Origin: Peptococcaceae bacterium UBA4068 | Lineage (GTDB): Bacteria; Bacillota; Dehalobacteriia; UBA4068 | Direction: 5' to 3' | DNA: 64,000 nt | Assembly (NCBI GenBank): GCA_002382665.1 | Contig: DFZA01000007.1 | Coordinates: forward strand, 1-64,000 | Shown here: one piece after another, positions 1 to 7,277 of the stretch | Position numbering within the stretch: the stretch's first letter is position 1 | How the letters are laid out: each line of letters begins with the position of its first letter | Program-made: the position numbers and the translations under genes | Notes under the pieces: model-generated | What the model saw: the letters and a program-made list of their open reading frames with translations, nothing else | Databases searched by the model: none | What the model was told of the DNA's origin: nothing

Positions 1-1292
1 GTTACTGCTGGTGCATCCGGGGTTGTAAGGTTGGTTGATCCTCCTCCGCCGCTGCTACCCGAACTATCATCGCAACTAACTTCATTACCGTCACTATCAG
101 TAGGTGGTTCAGTAACTGTACTTGCAATATCTAGGTTTTCAGGTTCGTTACCATCAAACGTAACTCCGTTGACATTGACCAACACGGATGTAATTGTCCC
201 TTCGTTATTGACAGTTACATCAGCGTTAATAACCATATTGTCAATATTTGTATTCGTATCCACATCAATAGAAGCACCATTCGTGGTTACTTCCAGCTTT
301 TCTATCTCAGCATCAACTAATTTAACGTTTGTATCAGCCGCAACAGTGATGTTTTTAAACGAGCCTGTCAGTATAACATCGTCTTTGCCGTCATCAACAA
401 TAACGGCATCAACTATCGCACCGTCAGATGTCACGACGCGTACTGCGCCAGTATCGGACTTTTCAATGATTATGTTACCTAGCTCACTGTTGCCTTGAAT
501 ATGAATTGAATTTGCGCCACCGCCACGGACAATAGTATTGCCCAGAACCTTAACATTGTTCAGGGTCACATCTCCGTTTTCGACGCCTTCGGAAATAATA
601 AGGTCTCCTTTTATTTCCATATTTTTAATAATAACACCATCTGTATTGACGATTACAGAACCGGCAACATCACCGGTGTATTCTTTGGCCTCATTATTCA
701 AAGATTTGATTGCGTTGTTTAGAATCGTTACGATCTCTGAGCGGGTAATACTGTCTTGGGGTCTGAAAGCTCCGTTATTGCCCTGAATATATCCCTTGTT
801 TACCATAACGTTCACATAGCCAGCCGCCCAGGAAGATATACTTTGATTATCGGAAAACAGGGTAGAGGCAGTTGTGCTTTCGGACAACCCCAAAGCCCGT
901 CCCAACATTACAGTTGCTTCCTCGCGGGTAATTTTGTCTGTAGGACGCACCTCAGTACCATTACCCTCAATTACTCCTGCCGCATTTGCTTTAAGAATAG
1001 CGTCTGTATAAAACGCATCGTCCAGATCAGCGAAATTGTTCTGATTTGCCGTCTGATATTGCATAACACGGTTGATTATGACAGCCATTTCTCCTCTTGT
1101 TATTGGGTCATCGGGACGGAACGTACCGTTTGAGCCTTGAATAATTTCGAGGTCGCTCCATTTTTCAATTGCGGGTTGCGCCCAATGATCTTGCACATCG
1201 GAATAAGCCGCTAACGCGGTACCCGGCAAAAGAATGACTACCATGCAAATCACCAGTAGCCATATTAAACTAAACTGTACTTTCGATTTCAT
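1..1292 (-). CDS. SLH-domain surface protein, C-terminus outside window
   Basis: The leftward frame is open from an ATG at 1292 to the window edge (at least 430 residues), with a GGAAGG ribosome-binding site about 8 nt upstream. Residues 1-28 are a signal peptide ending in ALA. Three S-layer homology domains follow, carrying ITRGE (64-68), ITREE (121-125) and ITRSE (182-186), and each later domain is preceded by an aromatic/Asp-rich segment. After about residue 215 the sequence is a run of short Val/Ile/Asn/Gly/Asp repeats resembling a beta-solenoid, then a Ser/Gly-rich stretch near the edge. SLH triplets normally bind pyruvylated secondary cell-wall polymer, so this is inferred to be an exported, wall-anchored protein. 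The C-terminal function is unknown. A c-di-GMP riboswitch lies in its leader. Confidence 0.9.
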   Translation of the reverse strand, partial: MKSKVQFSLIWLLVICMVVILLPGTALAAYSDVQDHWAQPAIEKWSDLEIIQGSNGTFRPDDPITRGEMAVIINRVMQYQTANQNNFADLDDAFYTDAILKANAAGVIEGNGTEVRPTDKITREEATVMLGRALGLSESTTASTLFSDNQSISSWAAGYVNVMVNKGYIQGNNGAFRPQDSITRSEIVTILNNAIKSLNNEAKEYTGDVAGSVIVNTDGVIIKNMEIKGDLIISEGVENGDVTLNNVKVLGNTIVRGGGANSIHIQGNSELGNIIIEKSDTGAVRVVTSDGAIVDAVIVDDGKDDVILTGSFKNITVAADTNVKLVDAEIEKLEVTTNGASIDVDTNTNIDNMVINADVTVNNEGTITSVLVNVNGVTFDGNEPENLDIASTVTEPPTDSDGNEVSCDDSSGSSGGGGSTNLTTPDAPAV

Positions 1293-1373
1293 AAAATACC
1301 TTCCTTCCATTAATTTTTTAATCTATTTAATCCCAAGGAAACAAACGATATTTCCTTAAGTCTTGTTTAAAAT

Positions 1374-1422
1374 AAAAAAGCTGTCTGCCAAAGCATACAG
1401 TTTATCTGTAAATTCTTTGGCA
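1374..1422 (-). terminator. Riboswitch expression platform: terminator versus antiterminator
   Basis: Leftward, CTGTATGC and GCAGACAG form an 8-position stem (one mismatch) with loop TTTG, followed by a T-rich tract (CTTTTTT): an intrinsic terminator at about 1374-1400. A competing helix pairs TGCCAAAG (overlapping the 3' side of the aptamer) with CTTTGGCA, positions 1386-1393 and 1415-1422. The two folds exclude each other. Because the competing helix uses the aptamer's closing strand, ligand binding should favour termination (an OFF switch). That polarity is an inference. Confidence 0.75.
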
Positions 1423-1500
1423 ACCCGGCGGTCATAGTAATTAAACATTAGACCCGTGGTTTTGCGTCCCTGACTTTCACCAAGTTTGCTATTAACAAAA
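1412..1500 (-). promoter_or_regulatory. c-di-GMP-I (GEMM) riboswitch aptamer
   Basis: Read leftward, the segment contains the GEMM-I hallmarks in order: GCAAAC; a short stem capped by a GAAA tetraloop; GGGACGCAAA; CCACGGGTCT; and a closing CGCCGGGTTGCC. It lies about 120 nt upstream of the SLH protein start and is followed by a terminator, so it is very probably the c-di-GMP sensor of that gene. Confidence 0.9.
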
Positions 1501-1816
1501 ATACTCACATTTTTTATATCGTTATACTTTAAATAAAATGAAGTAATATTGAAAACTTAAATGGCATGCTCACATCTTAAACCTTTATTTATATCGTTAT
1601 TTTTTAATAAACACAAAAAAATTCTCTGGATTATTAATTCCAGAGAATTATTATGTGGATATACTAGCTTGATTGAATGGCGTTCAGAAGCTCTCCCAGC
1701 TCAAGAGATATCTTTAGATTTTTATAATAAATTAACTAAATATTTTTATAATGGATATTTCTTCATGTTTAAATAAATTATTTTACACTATGATAATCTG
1801 AATGTCAATATACAAT
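1501..1816. other. AT-rich intergenic stretch, no supported gene
   Basis: Between the riboswitch and the sigma-gene promoter I see only AT-rich sequence and one perfect 9-bp inverted repeat (ATTCTCTGG ... CCAGAGAAT, 1621-1648). Read leftward the repeat is followed by TTTTTTG, so it has terminator form, but no leftward gene enters it. A short rightward open frame (1561-1776) has no ribosome-binding site. Confidence 0.5.
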
Positions 1817-1845
1817 TTGTGTTATTCTTAAGATTATGATATAAT
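1817..1845 (+). promoter_or_regulatory. Sigma-70-type promoter of the sigma factor gene
   Basis: The -35 TTGTGT (1817-1822) and -10 TATAAT (1840-1845) are separated by exactly 17 nt. The predicted transcription start is about 1851-1852, at the first base of the CAC that opens the structured leader. Confidence 0.75.
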
Positions 1846-1925
1846 AGCTGCACGGGTCGAAATCAATTACTTCGTGACTGAATATCTATTTAAGCTTAAG
1901 CTTTTTTTGCGAGGGAAAAGCCAGC
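1844..1925 (+). promoter_or_regulatory. Structured leader element, copy 1 of 3 (sigma gene)
   Basis: This 82-nt element matches the two copies before alaS across its whole length. Conserved blocks are AGCTGCAC, CGAAATC, TTCGTGACTGA, CTATT.AAGCT and AGGGAAAA. It starts inside the -10 box, so the RNA would begin CACGGG. The fold shared with alaS is CAC/GTG plus GAA/TTC around a bulge (GGGT) that can pair with downstream ATCT. A second hairpin follows, a stem of U-A and U-G pairs closed by a GCGA tetraloop (about 1900-1921). It ends about 130 nt before the start codon. Function unknown. Confidence 0.7.
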
Positions 1926-2055
1926 AATATCGCATTAGCTGATATATTATAATATTTAAACCTTATTTCACTATTCAATACAACAATTATGTATATAGAA
2001 AATAAATCAAATTTTTCCTTTCTTAATATTAAATATACAAGGAGGAAGATTCAAA

Positions 2056-2958
2056 GTGGCATACAGTGCTAATAACGTTGAACTTACTTCAGCGGAACAA
2101 GAAAAAGAAATCAAAATCGACTTATCCGTCGCGCTTGATTCAGTGAAGGAATACTTAGCTGCTGCAGCAAAAATTCCATTATTAACTGAAAAACAGGAAA
2201 TAGAATTGGCCAAAAAAATTGAATCAGGGGATCAGGATGCAAAAAATAGAATGATCTGTTCCAATCTTCGCCTTGTAATCAGCATCGCCAAAAAATACAC
2301 AAATACGCACTCTTTAACATTATTAGATTTGATTCAGGAAGGAAATTTGGGACTTATAAAGGCAGTTGAACGATATGACTATGAGAAGGGGTTTCGCTTT
2401 TCAACGTATGCGACGTGGTGGATTAGACAATCTATTACAAGGGGAATAGCTGACACAGACCGAACAATTCGCCTTCCTGTGCATATGTGTGAGATTGTGC
2501 GCAAAGTAACAAATACGGCTCAAAGTATGGAACAACAAGTGGGGGTTTCGATTGACAAAAAACAGTTGGCAGATGAGCTTGAAATGTCAGAAAAAAATGT
2601 TGATCTGGCGTTTCGTATTGCAACATATCCATTATCTTTAGAAACACCGATAGGTTATGATGGAACTGCTTTTTTGGGAGATATAATTGAAGATGCCGAA
2701 ACAGTATCTCCGGAGGATGGTGCGACGGAATCTTCTTTGCAAAGCGAAATTGATAGGCAATTGCATACATTAAATGAACGTGAGCGAAAGGTCTTGGAAT
2801 TGCGGTTTGGTCTTAACCATGAATATCCCCATACTCTTGAGCAAGTTGGCCGATATTTTGGCATCACTCGTGAACGTATTCGCCAGATTGAAGGAAAGGC
2901 TCTGCAAAAGCTTCGACGTTCAAACCACAGCATATTTTTAAAAGATTTCGTAAAATAG
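2056..2958 (+). CDS. RpoD-family sigma-70 factor, region 1.1 absent
   Basis: A 300-residue RNA polymerase sigma subunit. The GTG start is set by AAGGAGGAAG about 8 nt upstream. Region 1.2 is around residues 28-60. Region 2 runs from about 61 to 145, with the core-binding [10 protein letters not shown] and the -10-reading [13 protein letters not shown], then TIRLPVHM. Region 3 is at about 150-220. Region 4 (about 235-295) has the helix-turn-helix [19 protein letters not shown] that reads the -35 box. It has no long acidic region 1.1 and is shorter than a typical housekeeping SigA (about 370 residues). Its dnaG-type context is also missing, so I infer a group 2 paralogue rather than the primary sigma. 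It has its own promoter and the structured leader shared with alaS. Confidence 0.9.
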   Translation: MAYSANNVELTSAEQEKEIKIDLSVALDSVKEYLAAAAKIPLLTEKQEIELAKKIESGDQDAKNRMICSNLRLVISIAKKYTNTHSLTLLDLIQEGNLGLIKAVERYDYEKGFRFSTYATWWIRQSITRGIADTDRTIRLPVHMCEIVRKVTNTAQSMEQQVGVSIDKKQLADELEMSEKNVDLAFRIATYPLSLETPIGYDGTAFLGDIIEDAETVSPEDGATESSLQSEIDRQLHTLNERERKVLELRFGLNHEYPHTLEQVGRYFGITRERIRQIEGKALQKLRRSNHSIFLKDFVK

Positions 2959-3007
2959 TTTCTATTAATTGATTAAAATAATCTTTAAAATATTAAGGAG
3001 CAATAAA

Positions 3008-3880
3008 ATGAATCTCATTAATAAACAAGTTACGCATGACACTTTTGGCATGGGAAGTGTGGTTGGACATACCGATTCATGCGTTGTAATACAGTTTGAA
3101 TCAGGTGAAAAAAAGTTTATTTTTCCCGATGCGTTTGGTAAATACCTAACGCTGGTAGATAAAAATTCCGCTGATTTAGTTAATTCTATCAACGAAAAAA
3201 GAGCAGAAAAACTAACCCGGGAAATTCATGATCAAGAAATATACAGAATTGAGGAACTCAGACTTAGAAAAGAAAAAGCTCTGAAGCTGCAAGAACAGCA
3301 ACTAATATCGCAGCGTGAAAAACTTTTAAACAAGCTAAAAATCCATCCCAGTTCACAGTTCGTTTTTGGGTACGATGCCAAAGACTTAGATCAAGTGTTC
3401 GCCAAGTGGCGAGTTTGCACTGGTGTAACTAAAAGAGGCAAAAACGCAGGAAAGATAAACAAACTTTCGCGCCTGAATGGAAACAGCGCTTGCCTTTTAA
3501 CATCAAAAACCCCCGGCAGTCCTGAAAAAGATAGATATATAGCAGGTGTCTTTATGGTTGATGAAGGATTTATGGGCAAGATGTGTGAAGATGGATATAT
3601 ACCTGCCCATCCTGAATATAGGTTGCGACTTACTAAACATGAATCTAAAAAGATGCTTCTTTGGAACTACTATGCAAATGAAAAATTACCCCCAAAAATG
3701 ACAGCTAGTTCAGTAATACAACATTATTTTGACAATATTTGCATGGCCCAGATATTGAGGGATATCGTATCTTTGAGAAACGAGATGCCGGAACAAGAGT
3801 ATGCGCAGAACTTTTTCGATTATTATTGTCATGTAAACCGAATAAGTGATATAGATATACCAAAATCCACTGCACAATAA
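3008..3880 (+). CDS. Hypothetical protein with N-terminal SH3-like fold and coiled coil
   Basis: 290 residues. The ATG at 3008 follows AAGGAG by 7 nt and is preferred over an upstream in-frame ATG that lacks a site. Residues 1-50 (VTHDTFGMGSVVGH ... FPDAF) look like the small CarD/Tudor-like beta-barrel found at the start of several Clostridia proteins. Residues about 65-115 are Lys/Glu/Arg/Gln-rich and likely form a coiled coil. The remaining 170 residues form a soluble domain I cannot name, with aromatic-rich motifs and no evident catalytic signature. No signal peptide or membrane segment. It starts about 50 nt after the sigma gene, so the two may be co-transcribed. Confidence 0.8.
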   Translation: MNLINKQVTHDTFGMGSVVGHTDSCVVIQFESGEKKFIFPDAFGKYLTLVDKNSADLVNSINEKRAEKLTREIHDQEIYRIEELRLRKEKALKLQEQQLISQREKLLNKLKIHPSSQFVFGYDAKDLDQVFAKWRVCTGVTKRGKNAGKINKLSRLNGNSACLLTSKTPGSPEKDRYIAGVFMVDEGFMGKMCEDGYIPAHPEYRLRLTKHESKKMLLWNYYANEKLPPKMTASSVIQHYFDNICMAQILRDIVSLRNEMPEQEYAQNFFDYYCHVNRISDIDIPKSTAQ

Positions 3881-3955
3881 TGTATATTTAAAACTGAGAG
3901 TTTTAGCTTATAGAGAAAATATTATTTGATATATAAAATAAGGACGTGATAAAAA

Positions 3956-4063
3956 ATGGGTGATAAAAACCCCCATAAATTGAAGAAAAAGAAGAAAGCA
4001 GTTGCTTTACCAACAGAGATTGAACCCGAAATAGTTCCCGCCCCGAAATCTAAAAAGCATTAA
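3956..4063 (+). CDS. Very small Lys-rich protein (35 aa)
   Basis: A 35-codon frame whose ATG is preceded by AAGGACGTG. The product begins MGDKNPHKLKKKKK, continues with a Pro/Glu-containing middle and ends KSKKH. The strong ribosome-binding site, tight spacing to the gene before it and the strongly biased composition suggest a real basic miniprotein, possibly binding nucleic acid or ribosomes. That role is an inference. I recall similar short 'KNP-K-KKKK' proteins being widespread in Firmicutes but cannot check. Confidence 0.65.
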   Translation: MGDKNPHKLKKKKKAVALPTEIEPEIVPAPKSKKH

Positions 4064-4069
4064 TAATAT

Positions 4070-4134
4070 AAACAGTTTAATTGATATTAAATATTATTTA
4101 ATAATATATTTTGCGAGAAGGTGTTAAACTGTTT
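4070..4134 (+). repeat. Inverted repeat before the glycosyltransferase gene
   Basis: AAACAGTTTAA (4070-4080) and TTAAACTGTTT (4124-4134) are perfect 11-nt inverted arms around an AT-rich loop. The right arm ends directly at the AAGAGG ribosome-binding site of the next gene. It may be a terminator relic, an operator or an mRNA-stabilising hairpin. There is no T-tract. Confidence 0.5.
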
Positions 4135-4151
4135 AAGAGGAGTTATCGTAA

Positions 4152-5699
4152 TTGAATAAAAAAAAGTTATTAGTTGGCATTCCGGTTTATCAAAAACCGG
4201 AAATATTGGCTGTTTTTTTAAGGTCTCTAAAAAATCTCAATAGAGATACTGTATCTGTTGATTATATGTTTGTTGATGATAATATCGATAAAGACTCCAG
4301 TAAGTTATTAACAGATTTCAACAGAGAAGAATCATCGATTATTATTGTTCATGGCAAAGACCAGGGAGTATATCTGTGCAATGACGAGACCCATCACTGG
4401 AACGATGGATTAATGCTTAAGCTAGCATATTATAAAAACACTATAATTAACTATGCAACAGATAATCATTATGATTATCTGTTTTTTGTGGACTCCGATC
4501 TGGTTTTGCAACCAAATTTGATTGAGCATCTAAAGATGTTAGATAAGGATATCGTAAGTGAAATATTTTGGAGTAAGTGGCATAATGACAGATGTTTCGA
4601 GCCAAATGTTTGGCTGTTTGACGAATATGACTTGGTGCCAAAGGCCTTGGGCGAAACACTGGGCAAAAAAGAAATTGATATACGAAAAAGCAATTTTTTA
4701 AACAAACTCAGACTTCCCGGCGTTTATGAAGTAGGCGGTCTCGGCGCATGCACGTTGATTAGCAGAGCTGCATTGTTAGCAGGTGTTAGTTTTAAACCTA
4801 TTAAAAACCTAACTATACATGGCGAGGACCGGTTTTTCTGTATAAGGGCAGCGGTGCTTGGCATTGATTTATTTGTTGACACGCATTATCCAGCTTACCA
4901 TATTTACAGAGAGCAAGACCTACCCGGCGTACAAGCTTATATTAATAGCAATGAAGCGGATCTTTCATTTGCCAGACAATTTAAAAAACAAGGGAATAAA
5001 ATAACCCTTTCTATGATAGTGAAAAACGAGGAAACACGTTATCTAAAGCGGGTGCTGGACAGTCTTGTCGGGTACATAGACGAAGCGGTAATAATTGATG
5101 ACGGCAGCTCAGATAATACCGTAAATTTATGTCAAGAAATATTAAATAATATACCTTTGCACATTATACAAAATGAGCAATCAATGTTTGCAAATGAAGT
5201 AGAACTCAGAAAAAAGCAATGGAACGAAACTGTTAAAACAAATCCCGATTGGATATTAAACCTTGATGCGGATGAAATATTAGAGGAAAGCTTTTGGTAT
5301 CGTTCGCAGGAATTTGTCAATAATCAGGATTGCGATATTTATTGTTTCAGGCTTTATGATATGTGGGATGAAACTCACTATCGCGAGGACGAGTATTGGC
5401 ATGCTCACAGTATTTACAGGCCGTTTTTAATGCGCTATCAGCCGGACTTTAATTATAAATGGAATGATACGCCGCAGCATTGCGGCAGATTTCCGGTAAA
5501 TACATTTATTTTTCCTAGGTTTGATTCTCCGTTCCGAGTTAAGCATTATGGCTGGGCGACAGATGAAGACAGAGCAAGAAAGCATAATAGGTATCAGATG
5601 CTTGACCATGATGCTATTTATGGGATCAAAGAACAGTACGATTCGATTATGGATTTAAGTCCAAATTTGATAAAATGGGAAGCTGGTGGAGTTATATAA
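4152..5699 (+). CDS. Two-domain family-2-like glycosyltransferase
   Basis: 515 residues from a TTG start, with AAGAGG about 11 nt upstream. Two nucleotide-sugar-transferase modules lie in tandem. The first (1-270) opens with VGIPVYQKPEIL and has an acidic FFVDSD motif near 112-117 suited to metal and sugar-nucleotide binding. The second (about 280-515) opens SMIVKNEE near 287, has DDGSSDNT and an LNLDADE motif near 370, typical of GT2 (GT-A fold). No signal peptide or membrane helix, so it is cytosolic. It overlaps the next gene by 25 nt, implying coupled expression. The acceptor is unknown; cell-surface polysaccharide or protein glycosylation is plausible given the nearby SLH protein. Confidence 0.8.
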   Translation: MNKKKLLVGIPVYQKPEILAVFLRSLKNLNRDTVSVDYMFVDDNIDKDSSKLLTDFNREESSIIIVHGKDQGVYLCNDETHHWNDGLMLKLAYYKNTIINYATDNHYDYLFFVDSDLVLQPNLIEHLKMLDKDIVSEIFWSKWHNDRCFEPNVWLFDEYDLVPKALGETLGKKEIDIRKSNFLNKLRLPGVYEVGGLGACTLISRAALLAGVSFKPIKNLTIHGEDRFFCIRAAVLGIDLFVDTHYPAYHIYREQDLPGVQAYINSNEADLSFARQFKKQGNKITLSMIVKNEETRYLKRVLDSLVGYIDEAVIIDDGSSDNTVNLCQEILNNIPLHIIQNEQSMFANEVELRKKQWNETVKTNPDWILNLDADEILEESFWYRSQEFVNNQDCDIYCFRLYDMWDETHYREDEYWHAHSIYRPFLMRYQPDFNYKWNDTPQHCGRFPVNTFIFPRFDSPFRVKHYGWATDEDRARKHNRYQMLDHDAIYGIKEQYDSIMDLSPNLIKWEAGGVI

Positions 5700-6952
5700 A
5701 TATCGAGGAAAAAAAGATAAACGTCGGCGTCGGCTTTGTAACGGGGCGCAAGAACTTCAAAAATGTAATTAAAACATATGTAAACAACTGGAATGAATCC
5801 GGTCTTGTCGATAATGAAAAGATTGCACTCCACCTTTTTGTCGCCTATGATTTGAAGTATACAGGTACAACAATGAGTGACTATAAAATTACTGACGAGG
5901 AAATATTGGATACAGTGGATTCTGCCTATTATCTTGGTAATACCGCAATAGCAAACGAGGCGCAATTTCTGGTCAGCAAAAAAGTTATCAGTTACCAAGA
6001 GGCCGAGCTGGTCTTTGGCGAAGGCTATGCAATGAAAAGAAATGCGGTGTTGTACTTTGCATTAAAAAACAAAATGGACTATCTGATCTTTTTCGATGAT
6101 GACGAGTATCCAATAGCAAATATCAAAATTAACGACAGCCTTGCATGGAAAGGTCAAGAAGTTTTATCAACACACATTAAAAATATTATGCATGCGGATA
6201 TGACACACGGCCATCATTGCGGTTATATTTCTCCGATTCCCCAATTGGGTTTCAACGACAAGCTCTCTGAAGAAGATTTTAGAATATTTATTGAATCAAT
6301 CAGCAACGATATTGTTAACTGGGATTCTATAAAAGAAAAAATGAATGATGGCGGCGTTACCTATGCCGACCTTGATATAATCAACAGCAAAATAACTAAA
6401 GTTGTTAAAGAAAAAAACGGCATGAAATTTATTTCCGGAGCAAATCTAGGCTTTAATCTTAATAATCTTGATAAATTGTTTCCGTTTTATAACCCGCCTG
6501 GAGCCAGAGGAGAAGACACCTTTTTAAGCACCTGTATTTGTGACTGTACTATCAGGAAAGTACCTTGCTATACATTCCATGACGGTTTCTCGACCTATGA
6601 GCATTTACTTCTCGGGGTGCTTCCCAATAAATTATTAGCTATGCAGGCTGATTCGGGAGTAAATACCATGAGATTTTTAAAAGCATCAATCGGGTGGATC
6701 AGATACAAGCCGCTCCTGCTTTATATCACTCAAAGAGATAGTTACGAAGCGGAAATATTAAATATGAGAAAAAATTTAGAAAATGTAATCCCTAAGATTT
6801 GTAATTATTTTGAAGATGACGGGTTCAAAAATATATTGGCTGAGCTTGAATATTTTCATGCACATGTCGAGGAACATTATATAGATTTCGAAAACACCAA
6901 ATCAGCGTGGCTGAAAATTATTGCGTTTATAAAGAGTAATGCCATAAAGTAA
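5675..6952 (+). CDS. Putative GT-A-fold glycosyltransferase
   Basis: 425 residues. The ATG at 5675 lies inside the end of the preceding glycosyltransferase and has no clear ribosome-binding site, so translational coupling is likely; no better in-frame start is visible nearby. After a short lead the sequence begins INVGVGFVTGRKNF. Near residues 137-146 is YLIFFDDDEYP, an acidic cluster like the DxD of GT-A enzymes. Near 290 is PPGARGEDTFL, reminiscent of the 'ED' catalytic region of GT2 enzymes. The C-terminal 100 residues are helical. Family assignment rests on these motifs and on the partner gene. Confidence 0.65.
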   Translation: MGSWWSYINIEEKKINVGVGFVTGRKNFKNVIKTYVNNWNESGLVDNEKIALHLFVAYDLKYTGTTMSDYKITDEEILDTVDSAYYLGNTAIANEAQFLVSKKVISYQEAELVFGEGYAMKRNAVLYFALKNKMDYLIFFDDDEYPIANIKINDSLAWKGQEVLSTHIKNIMHADMTHGHHCGYISPIPQLGFNDKLSEEDFRIFIESISNDIVNWDSIKEKMNDGGVTYADLDIINSKITKVVKEKNGMKFISGANLGFNLNNLDKLFPFYNPPGARGEDTFLSTCICDCTIRKVPCYTFHDGFSTYEHLLLGVLPNKLLAMQADSGVNTMRFLKASIGWIRYKPLLLYITQRDSYEAEILNMRKNLENVIPKICNYFEDDGFKNILAELEYFHAHVEEHYIDFENTKSAWLKIIAFIKSNAIK

Positions 6953-6988
6953 AGCCGGAGACCCGTTCATATTAAGTCCCCAAAGACA

Positions 6989-7034
6989 TAAAAACACCCG
7001 CTTTTTGCCTCAAATCTAGGCTTAAGCAGGTGTT
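6989..7034 (-). terminator. Terminator after tRNA-Thr
   Basis: Leftward, ACACCTGCTT pairs with AAGCGGGTGT (one G-U), with an inner GCCT/AGGC helix, followed by TTTTTA. It ends the tRNA-Thr transcript and may also stop rightward transcription from the glycosyltransferase genes. Confidence 0.75.
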
Positions 7035-7040
7035 ATATTT

Positions 7041-7116
7041 TGGAGCTGGTGAGCGGATTTGAACCGCTGACCTGCTGATTACGAATCAGCTGCTCTACCA
7101 ACTGAGCTACACCAGC
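7041..7116 (-). tRNA. tRNA-Thr (anticodon CGU)
   Basis: A 76-nt cloverleaf with acceptor arms GCTGGTG/CACCAGC, D-arm GCTCAGTTGGTAGAGC, anticodon stem GCTGA/TCAGC with loop TTCGTAA (anticodon CGT, decoding ACG), T-arm with GGTTCAAATCC, and an encoded CCA. No promoter is evident directly upstream, where the MITE-like repeat lies. It is probably processed from the apgM transcript. Confidence 0.95.
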
Positions 7117-7129
7117 ATAAAGGGTATTT

Positions 7130-7253
7130 CAGCGTGTCGATAAACTTCGCGATACGTCGTTGCGGCCATCACCGTCTCCTCAACGTATCTTATATACGCC
7201 TGCGTCGCCGGTTCCGACCACGCCTGGTCTCGCTCGTTCCTCGGCGCGCTGAC
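7130..7253 (+). repeat. MITE-like intergenic repeat, copy 1
   Basis: A 124-bp GC-richer element with imperfect terminal inverted repeats: CAGCGTGTCGATAAAC at the left, and GTCAGCGCGCCGAGGAAC read inward from the right. Its left arm (GTCGATAAACTTCGC.ATACG) and right arm (ACGCCTGGTCT ... CGCTGAC) recur in opposite orientation at 36670-36800 with a different core. No coding potential. It sits between apgM and tRNA-Thr. Confidence 0.7.
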
Positions 7254-7277
7254 CAGTCTGAAAGGAAATTACTGCCC

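Noticed and set aside
31..1133. Three rightward open frames opposite the SLH protein
   Set aside because: They lie entirely on the opposite strand of a continuous SLH-domain frame with signal peptide and ribosome-binding site; their Ser/Thr/Val-rich content is a shadow.
1561..1776. Possible 71-aa rightward gene
   Set aside because: No ribosome-binding site, no recognisable motif, and a perfect hairpin inside the frame; more likely non-coding.
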